Made by a program: the position numbers and the translations under genes | Notes under the pieces: generated by a model | The model's database searches: none | What the model saw: only the letters and a program-made list of their open reading frames with translations | Told to the model about the DNA's origin: nothing | NCBI GenBank assembly: GCA_900766585.1 | Contig: CAAFVV010000050.1 | Location: 1 to 64,000, forward strand | Origin: Clostridia bacterium | GTDB lineage: Bacteria; Bacillota; Clostridia; Oscillospirales; Acutalibacteraceae | Reading direction: 5' to 3' | DNA length: 64,000 bases | Part shown: positions 39,587 to 48,263 of the stretch, piece by piece | Layout of the letters: the number at the start of each line of letters is the position of its first letter | How positions within the stretch are numbered: position 1 is the first letter of the stretch

Positions 39587-40421
39587 GACTGAGATCCACC
39601 TTATCCGTCCGCACAGCGACGGCGACGATCAGCACCGTGCATAAAGCGGCAAAATACAGAAACGACTCGCCGACCCCGCAGCAGCGCGACGTACCCCAAA
39701 ACGACTGTATCCACAGCTCCGTCGGCGACACATGGGCCAGCGGGAGCAGATGGGAGAATTTTTGGGTGCCGTCGCAGAAAACAAGGGCGTGAAGCCCGCC
39801 GGTCAGGGCAAATCCCCATACGCGGCTTTTTCCCAGATTGCACAGGCAGAGCAGCAGCCCGTTGAAGAACAGGTACAGCACCCACAGTCCTGCCGCACAG
39901 AGCAGCGCTGCCCACGGCGTCAGGCGGTGCAGAAACTCCGGATCGGCGGCGCTGAGCGACAGCAGATTGTCGCCGATGCCGTTTTCCATCAGCTGATAGA
40001 ACGGATAGCTCCACACATTGCCGGGAAAGGATACCGTCACGGCTGTCAGTGCCGCGGCAGCGCAGATCACTGCCGTATACAGCAGGCACAGGCAGAAAAT
40101 ATACAGAATTTTGCCGGCGATCCACCGGTTTCGCCCGACACGCATGAGGATAAACAGGTCGCCGGCGCTGCCGTAGGGCACCTCTGCCGATAAAAGCAGA
40201 AATGCCATAAACAGCAGGGTCAGGATCAGCCGATCCGCCAGGCAGGCGAAGGCAGGCTCCGAAAGCTGCAGCGGCTGACCTGCCAAAGAGGAAAGCCCGA
40301 CGACCTTGGTCGCCCGCCATACCGCCACGCCGATGCCGATCAGACAGGCGAGCCAGACGCGCGGTTGACCGAGCGCGGATTTCAGCTGCCGCCAACAGAT
40401 GCGCCATACCGTATTATACAT
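39567..40421 (-). CDS. ABC-2 type permease-like membrane protein 2
   Basis: The 284-residue protein has about six membrane helices, begins MYNTVWRICWRQLKSALG, as many permeases of this kind do, and has a long extracytoplasmic loop between helices 3 and 4 (ENGIGDNLLSLSAADPEFLHRLT). It overlaps the flanking permease genes by 8 and 20 bases, so translation of the three is coupled. Substrate unknown. Confidence 0.78.
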   Translation of the reverse strand: MYNTVWRICWRQLKSALGQPRVWLACLIGIGVAVWRATKVVGLSSLAGQPLQLSEPAFACLADRLILTLLFMAFLLLSAEVPYGSAGDLFILMRVGRNRWIAGKILYIFCLCLLYTAVICAAAALTAVTVSFPGNVWSYPFYQLMENGIGDNLLSLSAADPEFLHRLTPWAALLCAAGLWVLYLFFNGLLLCLCNLGKSRVWGFALTGGLHALVFCDGTQKFSHLLPLAHVSPTELWIQSFWGTSRCCGVGESFLYFAALCTVLIVAVAVRTDKVDLSHAIPES

Positions 40422-41199
40422 AAGCCAGCCTCCGTTTCATGGCGGGGAACAGCACCGCGAGAGCGGCCAGAAGCAGGATCCCCTGATACGTCAGCAAAAA
40501 GCCGAAGGAGGGCACGACATCCGGCAGGATCATGTTGGTCGGGCTGTACCGAAAAAGTCCGATCGCGTTAAAGCCCAGGTGCAGCAGGAAAAACAGCAAA
40601 AGCGGGATGCCGAGTGCCAGATACCGGTTCGGCGTGATGGCTGCGGCAGCCAGTCCGATCGTGCTCCATACCATGCCGAACAAAAAGCCGCAGGCAATGA
40701 TGATCAGAATACAGGTAAAGCCGCCGAGCGAGGTCTCCAACGAGCCGAGCAGCGGGTTGTTGAAGACCGGCGTGTGGTGACCGCTGGTGAGACACTCCTC
40801 CGTGTACGGGATGCCGCACAAAAGCGAGAAAATCGCGTACAAAATCAGCGGCAGCGCCACCGCACAGCCACCGGACAGCGCATTGACGGCGGTATGGCTG
40901 AGCGCATAGCGCTTTTTGGTGCAGCGCGTCAGGATCATGCGGGCATAGCCCGAGCGGACCTCCTCGCAAAATCGCAGTACGCCGGGCAGAACCGCCAAAA
41001 GCGGCGTGAAGGTCAAAAAGCTGCTGCAGTCCAGGGCAAAAATATAAATGTCGGTATAATAGCCGAGATTGGTGATCGACCCCTTGAAAAGAAAGGGGAG
41101 CATATAGGCGTTCGGCTGTGCCAGCAGAACCAGACCGACCGCCGCAGAGAGCAGCATGGCGCGGGAAAATAACTGACGACGGAAAAGACAGGTAAGCAT
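40414..41199 (-). CDS. ABC-2 type permease-like membrane protein 3
   Basis: The 261-residue protein has about six membrane helices with the cytoplasmic segment RFCEEVRSGYARMILTRCTKKRYALSH, a pattern seen in ABC-2 permeases that contact the ATPase. It is the first permease gene after the lipoprotein gene, 18 bases away. A large outer loop lies between helices 3 and 4. With three different permeases and one ATPase the complex may be larger than a standard exporter. Confidence 0.78.
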   Translation of the reverse strand: MLTCLFRRQLFSRAMLLSAAVGLVLLAQPNAYMLPFLFKGSITNLGYYTDIYIFALDCSSFLTFTPLLAVLPGVLRFCEEVRSGYARMILTRCTKKRYALSHTAVNALSGGCAVALPLILYAIFSLLCGIPYTEECLTSGHHTPVFNNPLLGSLETSLGGFTCILIIIACGFLFGMVWSTIGLAAAAITPNRYLALGIPLLLFFLLHLGFNAIGLFRYSPTNMILPDVVPSFGFLLTYQGILLLAALAVLFPAMKRRLAYV

Positions 41200-41217
41200 G
41201 TGCTTCCTCCGTTTGTT

Positions 41218-42522
41218 CTACGCGTGTTTGTTTTGACTGTCATGATAACGGGTATAGATAGACGACACCTCACCGGTGACAGCGTTGACCGCCATATCGG
41301 TGGCGCCGTATTTGTCCTGATCCAGCCCCTTTTGAAATACCTGCAGCTGATCCACGCAGAAGCGCCAGACCGGCGTTACCGTTTTCGTATCGTCCCGCCT
41401 GTATTCCAGCGATATTTCAAAGATGGGGGTATATTGCGAGAAGTACAGGCTGCCCAGATTGGCCTTCAGCCTCTCCACCGCCTCTTCCAGAGACAGCCAC
41501 GAGGTGTATGTCTTGGTCGGGGTCAGGTCATAGGCCTCCATATAGGTTGTATAGATGCCGTTATCGTTAAAAAAGAAGCGGGATTGAATGGGCGATCCGG
41601 CGAGATAATCTATCGGCATGGGCAGATTGTCCGCATACTGCGTGAAGAAAACGCCGTAACTGCCGGTGGGGGTGATATACTTCCCGTTGTACTGATCCTG
41701 GTCATAAATGGCGCAAAGGGTTGGCACCATATCGGCAAGCCGCGGGAAAGAGGACACAATGCCGCGCGCCTTGTCAAGCGCGTCTTCTGCCGAGATATTC
41801 TTACAGCCCGGCGCATGATGGGCATCCGACGGCTTTTTCAGCGGATAGCTGCCGGCAGTGCCCTTCCGATTGAAGGTCCAAAAATTGTTGAAGCGAAATA
41901 CGAACGACAATTCCCCCAGGGCATCCTTCCCGCGCAACCTGCGGGGGTCGTTACTGTTCGGGGTGAGCTTGATATTGCTGTCGGTCACGGCGGCAATAAA
42001 CTGCTTTTCCTCTGCCTCATTGATAAGCCGCGGCTCTGCCTTGAACAGGTGCAGCTGCTTTGTCGGCGGCTCATATACCTGCGCGTCGATGATCAGCTTG
42101 CGGCTGCCGTCAGAAAGCGTGTACTTAAAGGTATACGGCTTGACGTTGACTGCCGAAACGGGGTCAGAGGGCACGCCGTTGATCAATTCGACCTTGGCGG
42201 GCTTCACCGGAGCGGATTGGGTGGCCTTTGTGCCGGTCCCCCGCTGCGCGGTCGAGCGCGTGGTCGATTGCGCAGGTACAGTCGAGACTGCACTGCTATG
42301 TGCCTCAGACGGCGCACCGGTTTCACCGGAGGATGCCGCGCTCTGCGCCGACGATACGGCGGAAGAGGCCGCTTCACTGTCGGGATCGGACGGGGCTTCG
42401 GCGGCAGAGGTAGTCTGCCAAGCTGCATAGGGTGCGCCGCTTTCCGCCGGCTTCGGCGTTGCCGCACAGCCGCTCAGCAGCAGCAGTAAGCATGCTGCCA
42501 GACCGCACAACATGCGTTTCAC
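41218..42522 (-). CDS. Large lipoprotein of an ABC operon
   Basis: The 434-residue product has a lipoprotein signal with the lipobox LLSGC (Cys19), a Ser/Thr/Ala-rich linker (about 20-110) and a globular domain. The end (TPVWRFCVDQ, then DMAVNAVTGEVSSIYT) resembles PepSY-like or YycI-like folds; this is an inference from pattern only. The start is a GTG at 42522 behind AAGGAGGA; an ATG three codons on is possible. As first gene of the operon it may bind the substrate or sense the envelope for the three permeases. The ACGS-like low-complexity linker likely spans the cell wall. Confidence 0.75.
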   Translation of the reverse strand: MKRMLCGLAACLLLLLSGCAATPKPAESGAPYAAWQTTSAAEAPSDPDSEAASSAVSSAQSAASSGETGAPSEAHSSAVSTVPAQSTTRSTAQRGTGTKATQSAPVKPAKVELINGVPSDPVSAVNVKPYTFKYTLSDGSRKLIIDAQVYEPPTKQLHLFKAEPRLINEAEEKQFIAAVTDSNIKLTPNSNDPRRLRGKDALGELSFVFRFNNFWTFNRKGTAGSYPLKKPSDAHHAPGCKNISAEDALDKARGIVSSFPRLADMVPTLCAIYDQDQYNGKYITPTGSYGVFFTQYADNLPMPIDYLAGSPIQSRFFFNDNGIYTTYMEAYDLTPTKTYTSWLSLEEAVERLKANLGSLYFSQYTPIFEISLEYRRDDTKTVTPVWRFCVDQLQVFQKGLDQDKYGATDMAVNAVTGEVSSIYTRYHDSQNKHA

Positions 42523-42724
42523 AAAGAGATTCCTCCTTTTTGCGGCAGCTGTGGCTGCCATTTTCTCTTTCCTATACAGTGACCCGGAAAAGAGACGGTT
42601 TGTGACAGGTTTTTTGAAATTTTATCAAAAAATTTTGCCGATACCGCGATTATCCTGGAAGCGAGCCGATATCGTGTCGGTATCCTTGTCCTTTTGCCGC
42701 CTGTTTCCGGCGCGGGCGGCTCAC

Positions 42725-42761
42725 GAAAAAAGCCTGACGGTGCCGTTGACACCGTCAGGCT
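42725..42761 (-). terminator. Terminator after the PAP2 gene
   Basis: A perfect 12-bp stem (42731-42742 with 42750-42761) followed on the minus strand by TTTTTT. It ends the MarR-ABC-ABC-PAP2 group. Confidence 0.87.
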
Positions 42762-42797
42762 TTTGTGCAGGGCGAAGCGGCAGATGCCCCCGCCCGT

Positions 42798-43331
42798 CTA
42801 TCTCTCTTGGCACCGGATCCATGCTTTCATCAGGCGTATCGCAGCGGTGCCGATCAGTATGCCGATGAGCGCCGCCGCCAGCACGTCCGACGGAAAATGC
42901 ACATACAGATACAGGCGGGAAAAGGCGATCAGCACAGCCGTCGGGACGGCGGCAAAGACAAACCGCCGGTCGGCTGCTGTCAGTATGCAGGCGCCGATCA
43001 CGGAGGAGAGCGTGTGTCCGGACGGAAAAGAATAATCCGTCGGGCTGGCGATCAGCAGCGGCGTGCTCTCCAGCCAGCAGGGGCGGGCGATCAGGGGCTT
43101 TAAGCAGACGTTGCTCGCCAGAGCGCCCGCCGCCAAAGCGGCAAACAGCACGATACCGTATTTTCTGTATTTTTTCGACACGGACAGAGCTGCCGCCGCG
43201 ATAAGCCAGATTATGCCGCCGTTGCCGAGCGCCGTGATCGCGGGCATGAGCAGATCCAAAAAGCCGCAGTGCAGCGTGTCGCGGATCCAATGCAAAGCCG
43301 TCCAGTCGATGGCCTGAAGCCAGTCGGGCAT
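42798..43331 (-). CDS. PAP2-family membrane phosphatase
   Basis: The 177-residue protein has about five membrane helices and the three phosphatase motifs: KPLIARP (a compact version of KxxxxxxRP), SFPSGHT and SRLYLYVHFPSD with the catalytic histidine. Such enzymes remove phosphate from undecaprenyl diphosphate or phosphatidic acid lipids on the outer membrane face. AAAGGAGG precedes the ATG. It lies 75 bases behind the ABC exporter genes and may be co-transcribed. Confidence 0.92.
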   Translation of the reverse strand: MPDWLQAIDWTALHWIRDTLHCGFLDLLMPAITALGNGGIIWLIAAAALSVSKKYRKYGIVLFAALAAGALASNVCLKPLIARPCWLESTPLLIASPTDYSFPSGHTLSSVIGACILTAADRRFVFAAVPTAVLIAFSRLYLYVHFPSDVLAAALIGILIGTAAIRLMKAWIRCQER

Positions 43332-43406
43332 AGGGGTTCCTCCTTTATGGCAGCTGCCGGGCTGCGGTGCCGCCCGGTCAGTTAAGCGGATTTTGTACGG
43401 GGCCGG

Positions 43407-45053
43407 TCACATGCCGCCGGCTTTAAGCTCCACGGTTCTGCCGCCGAGATCCTCATAAATGCGGTGGGAGATGGAGAGCACGGTGCGCCCTTTAGAGGCG
43501 CGGCGCAGCGCCTCCAACACGCGCGCCTCAGTCTCGGCATCGAGATTGGCGGTGATCTCATCAAGCAGCAGCACCGCGGGATCGGCGGCTGCGGCGCGGG
43601 CGATGGATAAAAGCTGCCACTCGCCCTGTGAGAACATGCCGTCTGTGCATACGGTGGCGTATCCGTCGGGGAGCGACAGGATGGTATCGTCCATGCCGGT
43701 GAGCTTTGCCGCGTGCCGTGCCATATCCTCGGTTATCCCGGGATCAGACAGGGTGATCTGGTCAAGCACCGTCCCCGGAACGCGGGAAAAATGCTGTTCC
43801 ACGCAGCCGATGCAGGCGCGCCGTTCGCGGTCGGTGATCTGAGAGACATCCACGCCGCCGACGGAGACGGTGCCTGCCTGCGGGCGGTAAAGTCCGAGCA
43901 GCAGCTTGAACACCGTGCTTTTTCCGGCGCCGGTTCTGCCGATGAGGGTGACCTGTTCGCCCGCCTTGACCGTCAGGGAAAAGTCGTGCAGCACGGTTTT
44001 TTCACCGTAGCCGAAGGTGACATGGGAGAGCACGATGTCCCCCCGTGCGGCGGCCGCTCTCTCCGGCGGAATGACGCGCTCCGGCTGCGCGAGAAACGCT
44101 TCGATCCGCTTGACCCCCGCCATGGCGGACTGGATGGTCTGTATCTCCATGCCGAGGCTCTCAATCGGGGAGAAGATGCGGGAGATATAGTTGATCACGG
44201 CGACTGAGGTGCCGACCGACATGCCGAACAGGGTGAGAATTTCCGCTTTGCCGGAAGCGGAGAGCAGCATCACAATGCCCACTACGGCGGCGTTGAGCAG
44301 AAGCACGACGGGAGAGTAGACGGCATCATAAAAATTCGTTTTTTCCACGGCGGCATAGCTCTCGCCGATGCGCCGGTCATACCGGCGCTCCATATAGCTC
44401 TCCAGTCCGAGAGCGCGGATGGTGCGGAGGTTGTGCAGCGTCTCCGGCACCTGACCGGCGACGGCAGCAACAGCCCGGCGGTTGTTGAGCTGGGCGAAAA
44501 GCATCCGTTTCTGGACATGGCGGGTGAAAACGGCGAAAAGCGGAAGGACGGCGAGCAGGATCAGGGCGAGACCGGTGTTTTTCACGGCGATGACCGCCAG
44601 AATCGACAGGATCCGGCAGGCATCCGCCGCCATGCTGATGATGCCGGAGGTGAAAAGCGCCTCGACGGTGTCGACATCGCCCGAAAAGCGCGCCGCGACT
44701 TCTCCGGGGTTTTGCGCGATCAGCGTGTCGGCGGGCAGCCGGGTGAGCTTTCGGGACATTTCGGAACGCAGGGCGTGGGTCATTTTCTGACCGAACAGCA
44801 CCAAAAGCGTCTCCTGCGCCGAGGAAAGTACTCCCTCGAGTGCCAGACTGCCGAAATAGAGCAGCGCGGCGGCAAAGGTCAGCGGCAGTCCGCCGGTCAG
44901 CCGGTCGATGATGCGGGCAAGCAGCAGCGGCGGCAGCAGCGATGCCGCGACGGAGCCGGCTACGCACAGAAGCGTGCCGGCGGCGAGAAAGCGGTGCGCT
45001 GCCGCCGCTGCTTTGAGCGCGGTGAATACACCGGCGTCAGCGTTCTTCTTCAT
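43407..45053 (-). CDS. ABC exporter half-transporter (membrane domain plus ATPase), second subunit
   Basis: The 548-residue protein has a six-helix type-1 exporter domain (about 1-310) and an ATPase with Walker A GRTGAGKST, Walker B VLLLDEITANLD and H-loop SISHR. The signature is FSQGEWQ rather than LSGGQ, the kind of degenerate site found in one half of heterodimeric exporters. It overlaps the end of the first subunit gene by 17 bases, so the two probably form one transporter for drugs, lipids or peptides. Confidence 0.9.
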   Translation of the reverse strand: MKKNADAGVFTALKAAAAAHRFLAAGTLLCVAGSVAASLLPPLLLARIIDRLTGGLPLTFAAALLYFGSLALEGVLSSAQETLLVLFGQKMTHALRSEMSRKLTRLPADTLIAQNPGEVAARFSGDVDTVEALFTSGIISMAADACRILSILAVIAVKNTGLALILLAVLPLFAVFTRHVQKRMLFAQLNNRRAVAAVAGQVPETLHNLRTIRALGLESYMERRYDRRIGESYAAVEKTNFYDAVYSPVVLLLNAAVVGIVMLLSASGKAEILTLFGMSVGTSVAVINYISRIFSPIESLGMEIQTIQSAMAGVKRIEAFLAQPERVIPPERAAAARGDIVLSHVTFGYGEKTVLHDFSLTVKAGEQVTLIGRTGAGKSTVFKLLLGLYRPQAGTVSVGGVDVSQITDRERRACIGCVEQHFSRVPGTVLDQITLSDPGITEDMARHAAKLTGMDDTILSLPDGYATVCTDGMFSQGEWQLLSIARAAAADPAVLLLDEITANLDAETEARVLEALRRASKGRTVLSISHRIYEDLGGRTVELKAGGM

Positions 45054-46779
45054 GCCCCTTGCCTCCTGTCTGACTTTCGTAGAGTCGGCGATACGCCGGC
45101 ACGGCCGCCATCAGCTCCTCGTGCGTGCCGACGGCGGTCTTTCCGTCTTCCATAAAGATCACCTGCTGCATTTGCGGAAAATGATAGAGCCGGTGAGAGA
45201 TCAGAAAAACGACCTTGTCCTTGGCATAGTCCCGCAGAGCGGCAAATACGGCATCCTCCGTTTTGCGGTCCAGAGCAGAAAACGGGTCATCCAGAATCAG
45301 CAGCGGACGCGGATGCGCCAGCGTGCGCGCGAGCGCCAGACGCTGTGCCTGCCCGCCGGAAAGGCGCGTGCCGCTGCTGCCGACCACGGTGTCAAGCCCG
45401 TTTTCCATGGCCAGAACCTCGTCCTTGAGGGCGACCGCCTCCAGATACGGCACGGCATCCTGCCCGCTGCCGCACAGGACATTGTTCTGCACCGTGTCGG
45501 TGCTCAGCTCCGGGTCGTGTCCCAGATAGCCGACCGTTCCGGCGATTTCCCGCGGAGAAAGCGCGGAAAGCTCCCGGCTGCCGAAACGGATCGAGCCGCC
45601 GTAGGGGGCTTCGCAGAGAAATACCCGCCCAAAGGTGGATTTGCCGCATGCCACGGGGCCGGTTACGCCGATGATGTCGCCGACGCGGGCGGTCAGTGAG
45701 AGATCGGAAAAGATCGGCTCTCCGCCGTAGGTGAAGGAGAGCCGGTCGAGCGTTACCCCGGCGGGCGGCGGAGTTTCCGGCGCCTTGGACGGGGCCGGCC
45801 ATGTCATCAGCGGCCGGATCCGCTTCCAGGAGACCTCCGCCTTCTGCACGGAGTTAAAGAGCTTGGCGACCTTGGAGGACTTGACCGTCAGCTTGGTAAA
45901 GCAGGATAAAAAGGTGGTGAACGCCGCGATATCCCAGGCGCGCCAGCCGTCCCCGAGTACGTTTTTGGCGCCGAACCACAGGATGAATATCACCCCTGCG
46001 CCCGAAGCGGCGAGGTAGAGCGGCGGCAGGGCCGACTGCCAGACGCTGCTGCGCACGGCGGTTTTTTCGTAACTGTCCAGTGCGGTCTCATAGCGCTCAG
46101 CCCGTGCGGATTCACAGCCGTATAGGCGATAGGTCACGGCGTTTTGCGCACGGTCCAGCGTGGCGGCGCTCAGACCCGCCGCCGCCTTTTTATATGCCGC
46201 GCCCGCACGCTGCACGGGCTTTTTCATCCGTGCCGCGCAAAGATATGAGAGCGGGGTGAAAATCAGGCTGAGCAGCGCCAGCCGCCAGTCATAGGCGAGG
46301 AGCATGACGGCATAGCCGATCATCACCACGCCGGTGTCAAAGATTTCGGTGGTGAATTTGCGCATCCCCTCCACACAGTCATCCACGTCCGAGATGGCTT
46401 TGGTCATCAGCTCGCCCGCGCCCTCTTTTTCCAAGGCGGCCCGGCTGGCGCGCACCAGATTGGCATAGAGCACGCCTTTCATACGGCGGTTGACGTTGTT
46501 GGCAAAGCGCCGGACATAAAACCGTTTGACAAAGCGCGCTGCCTGCACGTCGGCAGTGACGGCGAGATAGGTGAGCACCAGCACGGCCATCGCACCGGCT
46601 GTTTTGCTGCCGCCGAGTATATCGGCGAGACACTGAGCCAGCCGTCCCTCGAACCACGGCGATGCCAGCAAACCCATGTTGTACAGCAGTCCGGAGAGCG
46701 TCACCAGAGTCAGCGGCAGCCACTCTGCGCGGAAATAGGGCAGGATCTTATCCGGACGAAAAGCGGTTTCGGTTTTCAT
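45037..46779 (-). CDS. ABC exporter half-transporter, first subunit
   Basis: The 580-residue protein has six membrane helices and an ATPase with GPVACGKST as Walker A, the intact signature LSGGQAQR, LLILDDPFSALD as Walker B (Asp in place of the catalytic Glu) and LISHR. With the second subunit, which has Glu after Walker B but a poor signature, this gives one normal and one altered ATP site, typical of heterodimers. The ATG at 46779 lies seven bases after the MarR stop, whose end holds the ribosome site GGGGACGTGA. Control by the MarR protein is inferred from the shared transcript. Confidence 0.9.
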   Translation of the reverse strand: MKTETAFRPDKILPYFRAEWLPLTLVTLSGLLYNMGLLASPWFEGRLAQCLADILGGSKTAGAMAVLVLTYLAVTADVQAARFVKRFYVRRFANNVNRRMKGVLYANLVRASRAALEKEGAGELMTKAISDVDDCVEGMRKFTTEIFDTGVVMIGYAVMLLAYDWRLALLSLIFTPLSYLCAARMKKPVQRAGAAYKKAAAGLSAATLDRAQNAVTYRLYGCESARAERYETALDSYEKTAVRSSVWQSALPPLYLAASGAGVIFILWFGAKNVLGDGWRAWDIAAFTTFLSCFTKLTVKSSKVAKLFNSVQKAEVSWKRIRPLMTWPAPSKAPETPPPAGVTLDRLSFTYGGEPIFSDLSLTARVGDIIGVTGPVACGKSTFGRVFLCEAPYGGSIRFGSRELSALSPREIAGTVGYLGHDPELSTDTVQNNVLCGSGQDAVPYLEAVALKDEVLAMENGLDTVVGSSGTRLSGGQAQRLALARTLAHPRPLLILDDPFSALDRKTEDAVFAALRDYAKDKVVFLISHRLYHFPQMQQVIFMEDGKTAVGTHEELMAAVPAYRRLYESQTGGKGHEEER

Positions 46780-46786
46780 CGGCAGC

Positions 46787-47245
46787 TCACGTCCCCTGTT
46801 TGTCAATAAAATGCGGGAATCCCGACCGGCTTTCGGTCTTGGAGGCGGCATACAGCGTGTTCAGCAGCGCCGCGAAGGTCTTTGCCTCCTCCAAGGTCAA
46901 AAAGGAAAGCAGATATTCATAAAAAGAGGTTTCGATTTCCGTTTTGGAGGAGCGCATGGCGTTCGCCTTTTCGGTGGGATAGAGCAGCTGACTGCGCCGG
47001 TCGTTCGGGTCGTCTTGGCGCACAAGAAAGCCTTTCGCCTCGAGATTTTTTGTGCGCCGGGCGATGGCCGCCTTGTCTGCGTGCAGAAGCTCTGCCAGCC
47101 GGGCCTGTGTGCAGCCGGGGTTATGCCGCAGGGCGTGGATCAGGTCGATCTCCGCCGTGCCGACTCCCTCCTCGCGCAGGGAGAGCAGAACCAGCTTTTC
47201 CGCCTCCCGCGCGATCTTGGTGATTTTTCGTTCGGTGATATCCAT
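46787..47245 (-). CDS. MarR-family transcriptional regulator
   Basis: The 152-residue protein has the winged helix of MarR regulators: GCTQARLAELLHADKAAIARRTKNLEAKGFL, then the wing RQDDPNDRRSQLLYPT. It leads the exporter operon. Its promoter (47305-47332) is directly followed by a palindrome GTTGTA-CA-TACAAC typical of MarR operators, so it likely represses itself and the exporter until a toxic ligand releases it. Confidence 0.93.
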   Translation of the reverse strand: MDITERKITKIAREAEKLVLLSLREEGVGTAEIDLIHALRHNPGCTQARLAELLHADKAAIARRTKNLEAKGFLVRQDDPNDRRSQLLYPTEKANAMRSSKTEIETSFYEYLLSFLTLEEAKTFAALLNTLYAASKTESRSGFPHFIDKQGT

Positions 47246-47289
47246 AGGACTATAGGCACCTCCGCCGTATTATTGGTTGTATCTACATC

Positions 47290-47303
47290 GTTGTACATAC
47301 AAC
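47290..47303 (-). promoter_or_regulatory. MarR operator
   Basis: GTTGTA and TACAAC are perfect 6-bp arms around two bases, placed right behind the -10 box. A further GGTTGTAT copy (47275-47282) lies 8 bases past it, pairing as an inverted repeat with ATACAACC at 47297-47304, so two dimers might bind. Confidence 0.65.
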
Positions 47304-47304
47304 C

Positions 47305-47332
47305 ATTATAGCCGGAACAAAAAAATTGTCAA
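47305..47332 (-). promoter_or_regulatory. Promoter of the MarR-ABC operon
   Basis: On the minus strand TTGACA (47332-47327), 16 bp, TATAAT (47310-47305): both hexamers are perfect, making this the strongest-looking promoter in the window and one that would need repression. Confidence 0.8.
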
Positions 47333-47359
47333 GAGGAAATTATCTGCCGGCGGTTTTTG

Positions 47360-47388
47360 TTGACTTGAAACGGGCGGAAGTGTATACT
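47360..47388 (+). promoter_or_regulatory. Promoter of the unknown gene at 47428
   Basis: TTGACT (47360-47365), 17 bp, TATACT (47383-47388), back to back with the MarR promoter. Confidence 0.72.
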
Positions 47389-47427
47389 GGATATACCGTA
47401 AAATATGGTGTGGGGGAGAGAAACAGA

Positions 47428-48099
47428 ATGACCAAATTCAAAAAGCGCGTGATCCTGATGGTGGCGATAGCGGCGGCGGTGGCGGTGACGGCGGGAGCCG
47501 TTGCTTATATCGTGAGGTTTTTCCGCTTTCCGCGTGTGGCTGTCCGGGATGAGACTGCCATGCAGATCTTTGCGGATCAATTTGATGAGATCAACCGCCG
47601 CTTCGACTTTTCCTTCGAAACGCATACCCGCTCTGCCGATGAGACGGAGCTATACGGCGAGACGGTGTTGGAGTCCGGTGAAACGCTGACACTGAAATTT
47701 GACACCATCGGATCTGTCCTGAGCTATACGTTGTTTGTGGACAGCGGCGAGTGGGATACATGGGAGGAAGCCTATCAATTTGTGCAGCAGCGGGATCTGA
47801 AACAGTATGCGCGTGTCTATGATTTGGTCTCCTATCTCAGTGATGGCATGTATGGGGGAAATCGGCTGCAAAAGGAGCTGGTCAAGCAGCAAGAGAAAAT
47901 TGTTTCTATGTTTCCTGACTACCACGAGAGTACGGTTGGGACGTCTCGCTCGTTTCCGCTTTCCCTCTACTTTTCCAACGTAAACAGCGCATATGTGAGT
48001 TACGATGCCTATAGGAGTTACGATGCCGATAAGGAAGAATATACCGGAAAATGGATGACAACTATGGTAGTCGGTACATGTCTGTATGTGCGGGAATAA
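47428..48099 (+). CDS. Unknown membrane-anchored protein
   Basis: The 223-residue protein has one N-terminal membrane helix (VILMVAIAAAVAVTAGAVAYIV, about residues 8-29) and an acidic, aromatic-rich extracytoplasmic domain without a motif I recognise. A Tyr-rich repeat-like segment near the end (AYVSYDAYRSYDADKEEY) is notable. The ATG at 47428 follows GGGGGAGAG. Its lower GC content and codon choice than the neighbours suggest a less conserved or acquired gene. It is a single-gene unit between the MarR operon and the GH92 gene. Confidence 0.65.
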   Translation: MTKFKKRVILMVAIAAAVAVTAGAVAYIVRFFRFPRVAVRDETAMQIFADQFDEINRRFDFSFETHTRSADETELYGETVLESGETLTLKFDTIGSVLSYTLFVDSGEWDTWEEAYQFVQQRDLKQYARVYDLVSYLSDGMYGGNRLQKELVKQQEKIVSMFPDYHESTVGTSRSFPLSLYFSNVNSAYVSYDAYRSYDADKEEYTGKWMTTMVVGTCLYVRE

Positions 48100-48165
48100 C
48101 GCCGACTGCTGCGGAGCATACGGTTTTGTTCTTCCGCGTATTGCAGAAGTGTGCGGGATTCCGGA

Positions 48166-48194
48166 TTGACATCGCGTCTTTTCTTTGGTATACT
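48166..48194 (+). promoter_or_regulatory. Promoter of the GH92 gene
   Basis: TTGACA (48166-48171), 17 bp, TATACT (48189-48194). I saw no copy of the GAAAC-N-NTTTC motif here, so control seems separate from the 2-14 kb locus. Confidence 0.75.
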
Positions 48195-48263
48195 TTACCG
48201 TAGTCCTGTTCAAAGACCCCTATCGGGACATCCCGGTTCAAGCATAAAAGGAGTGTGCGATCT

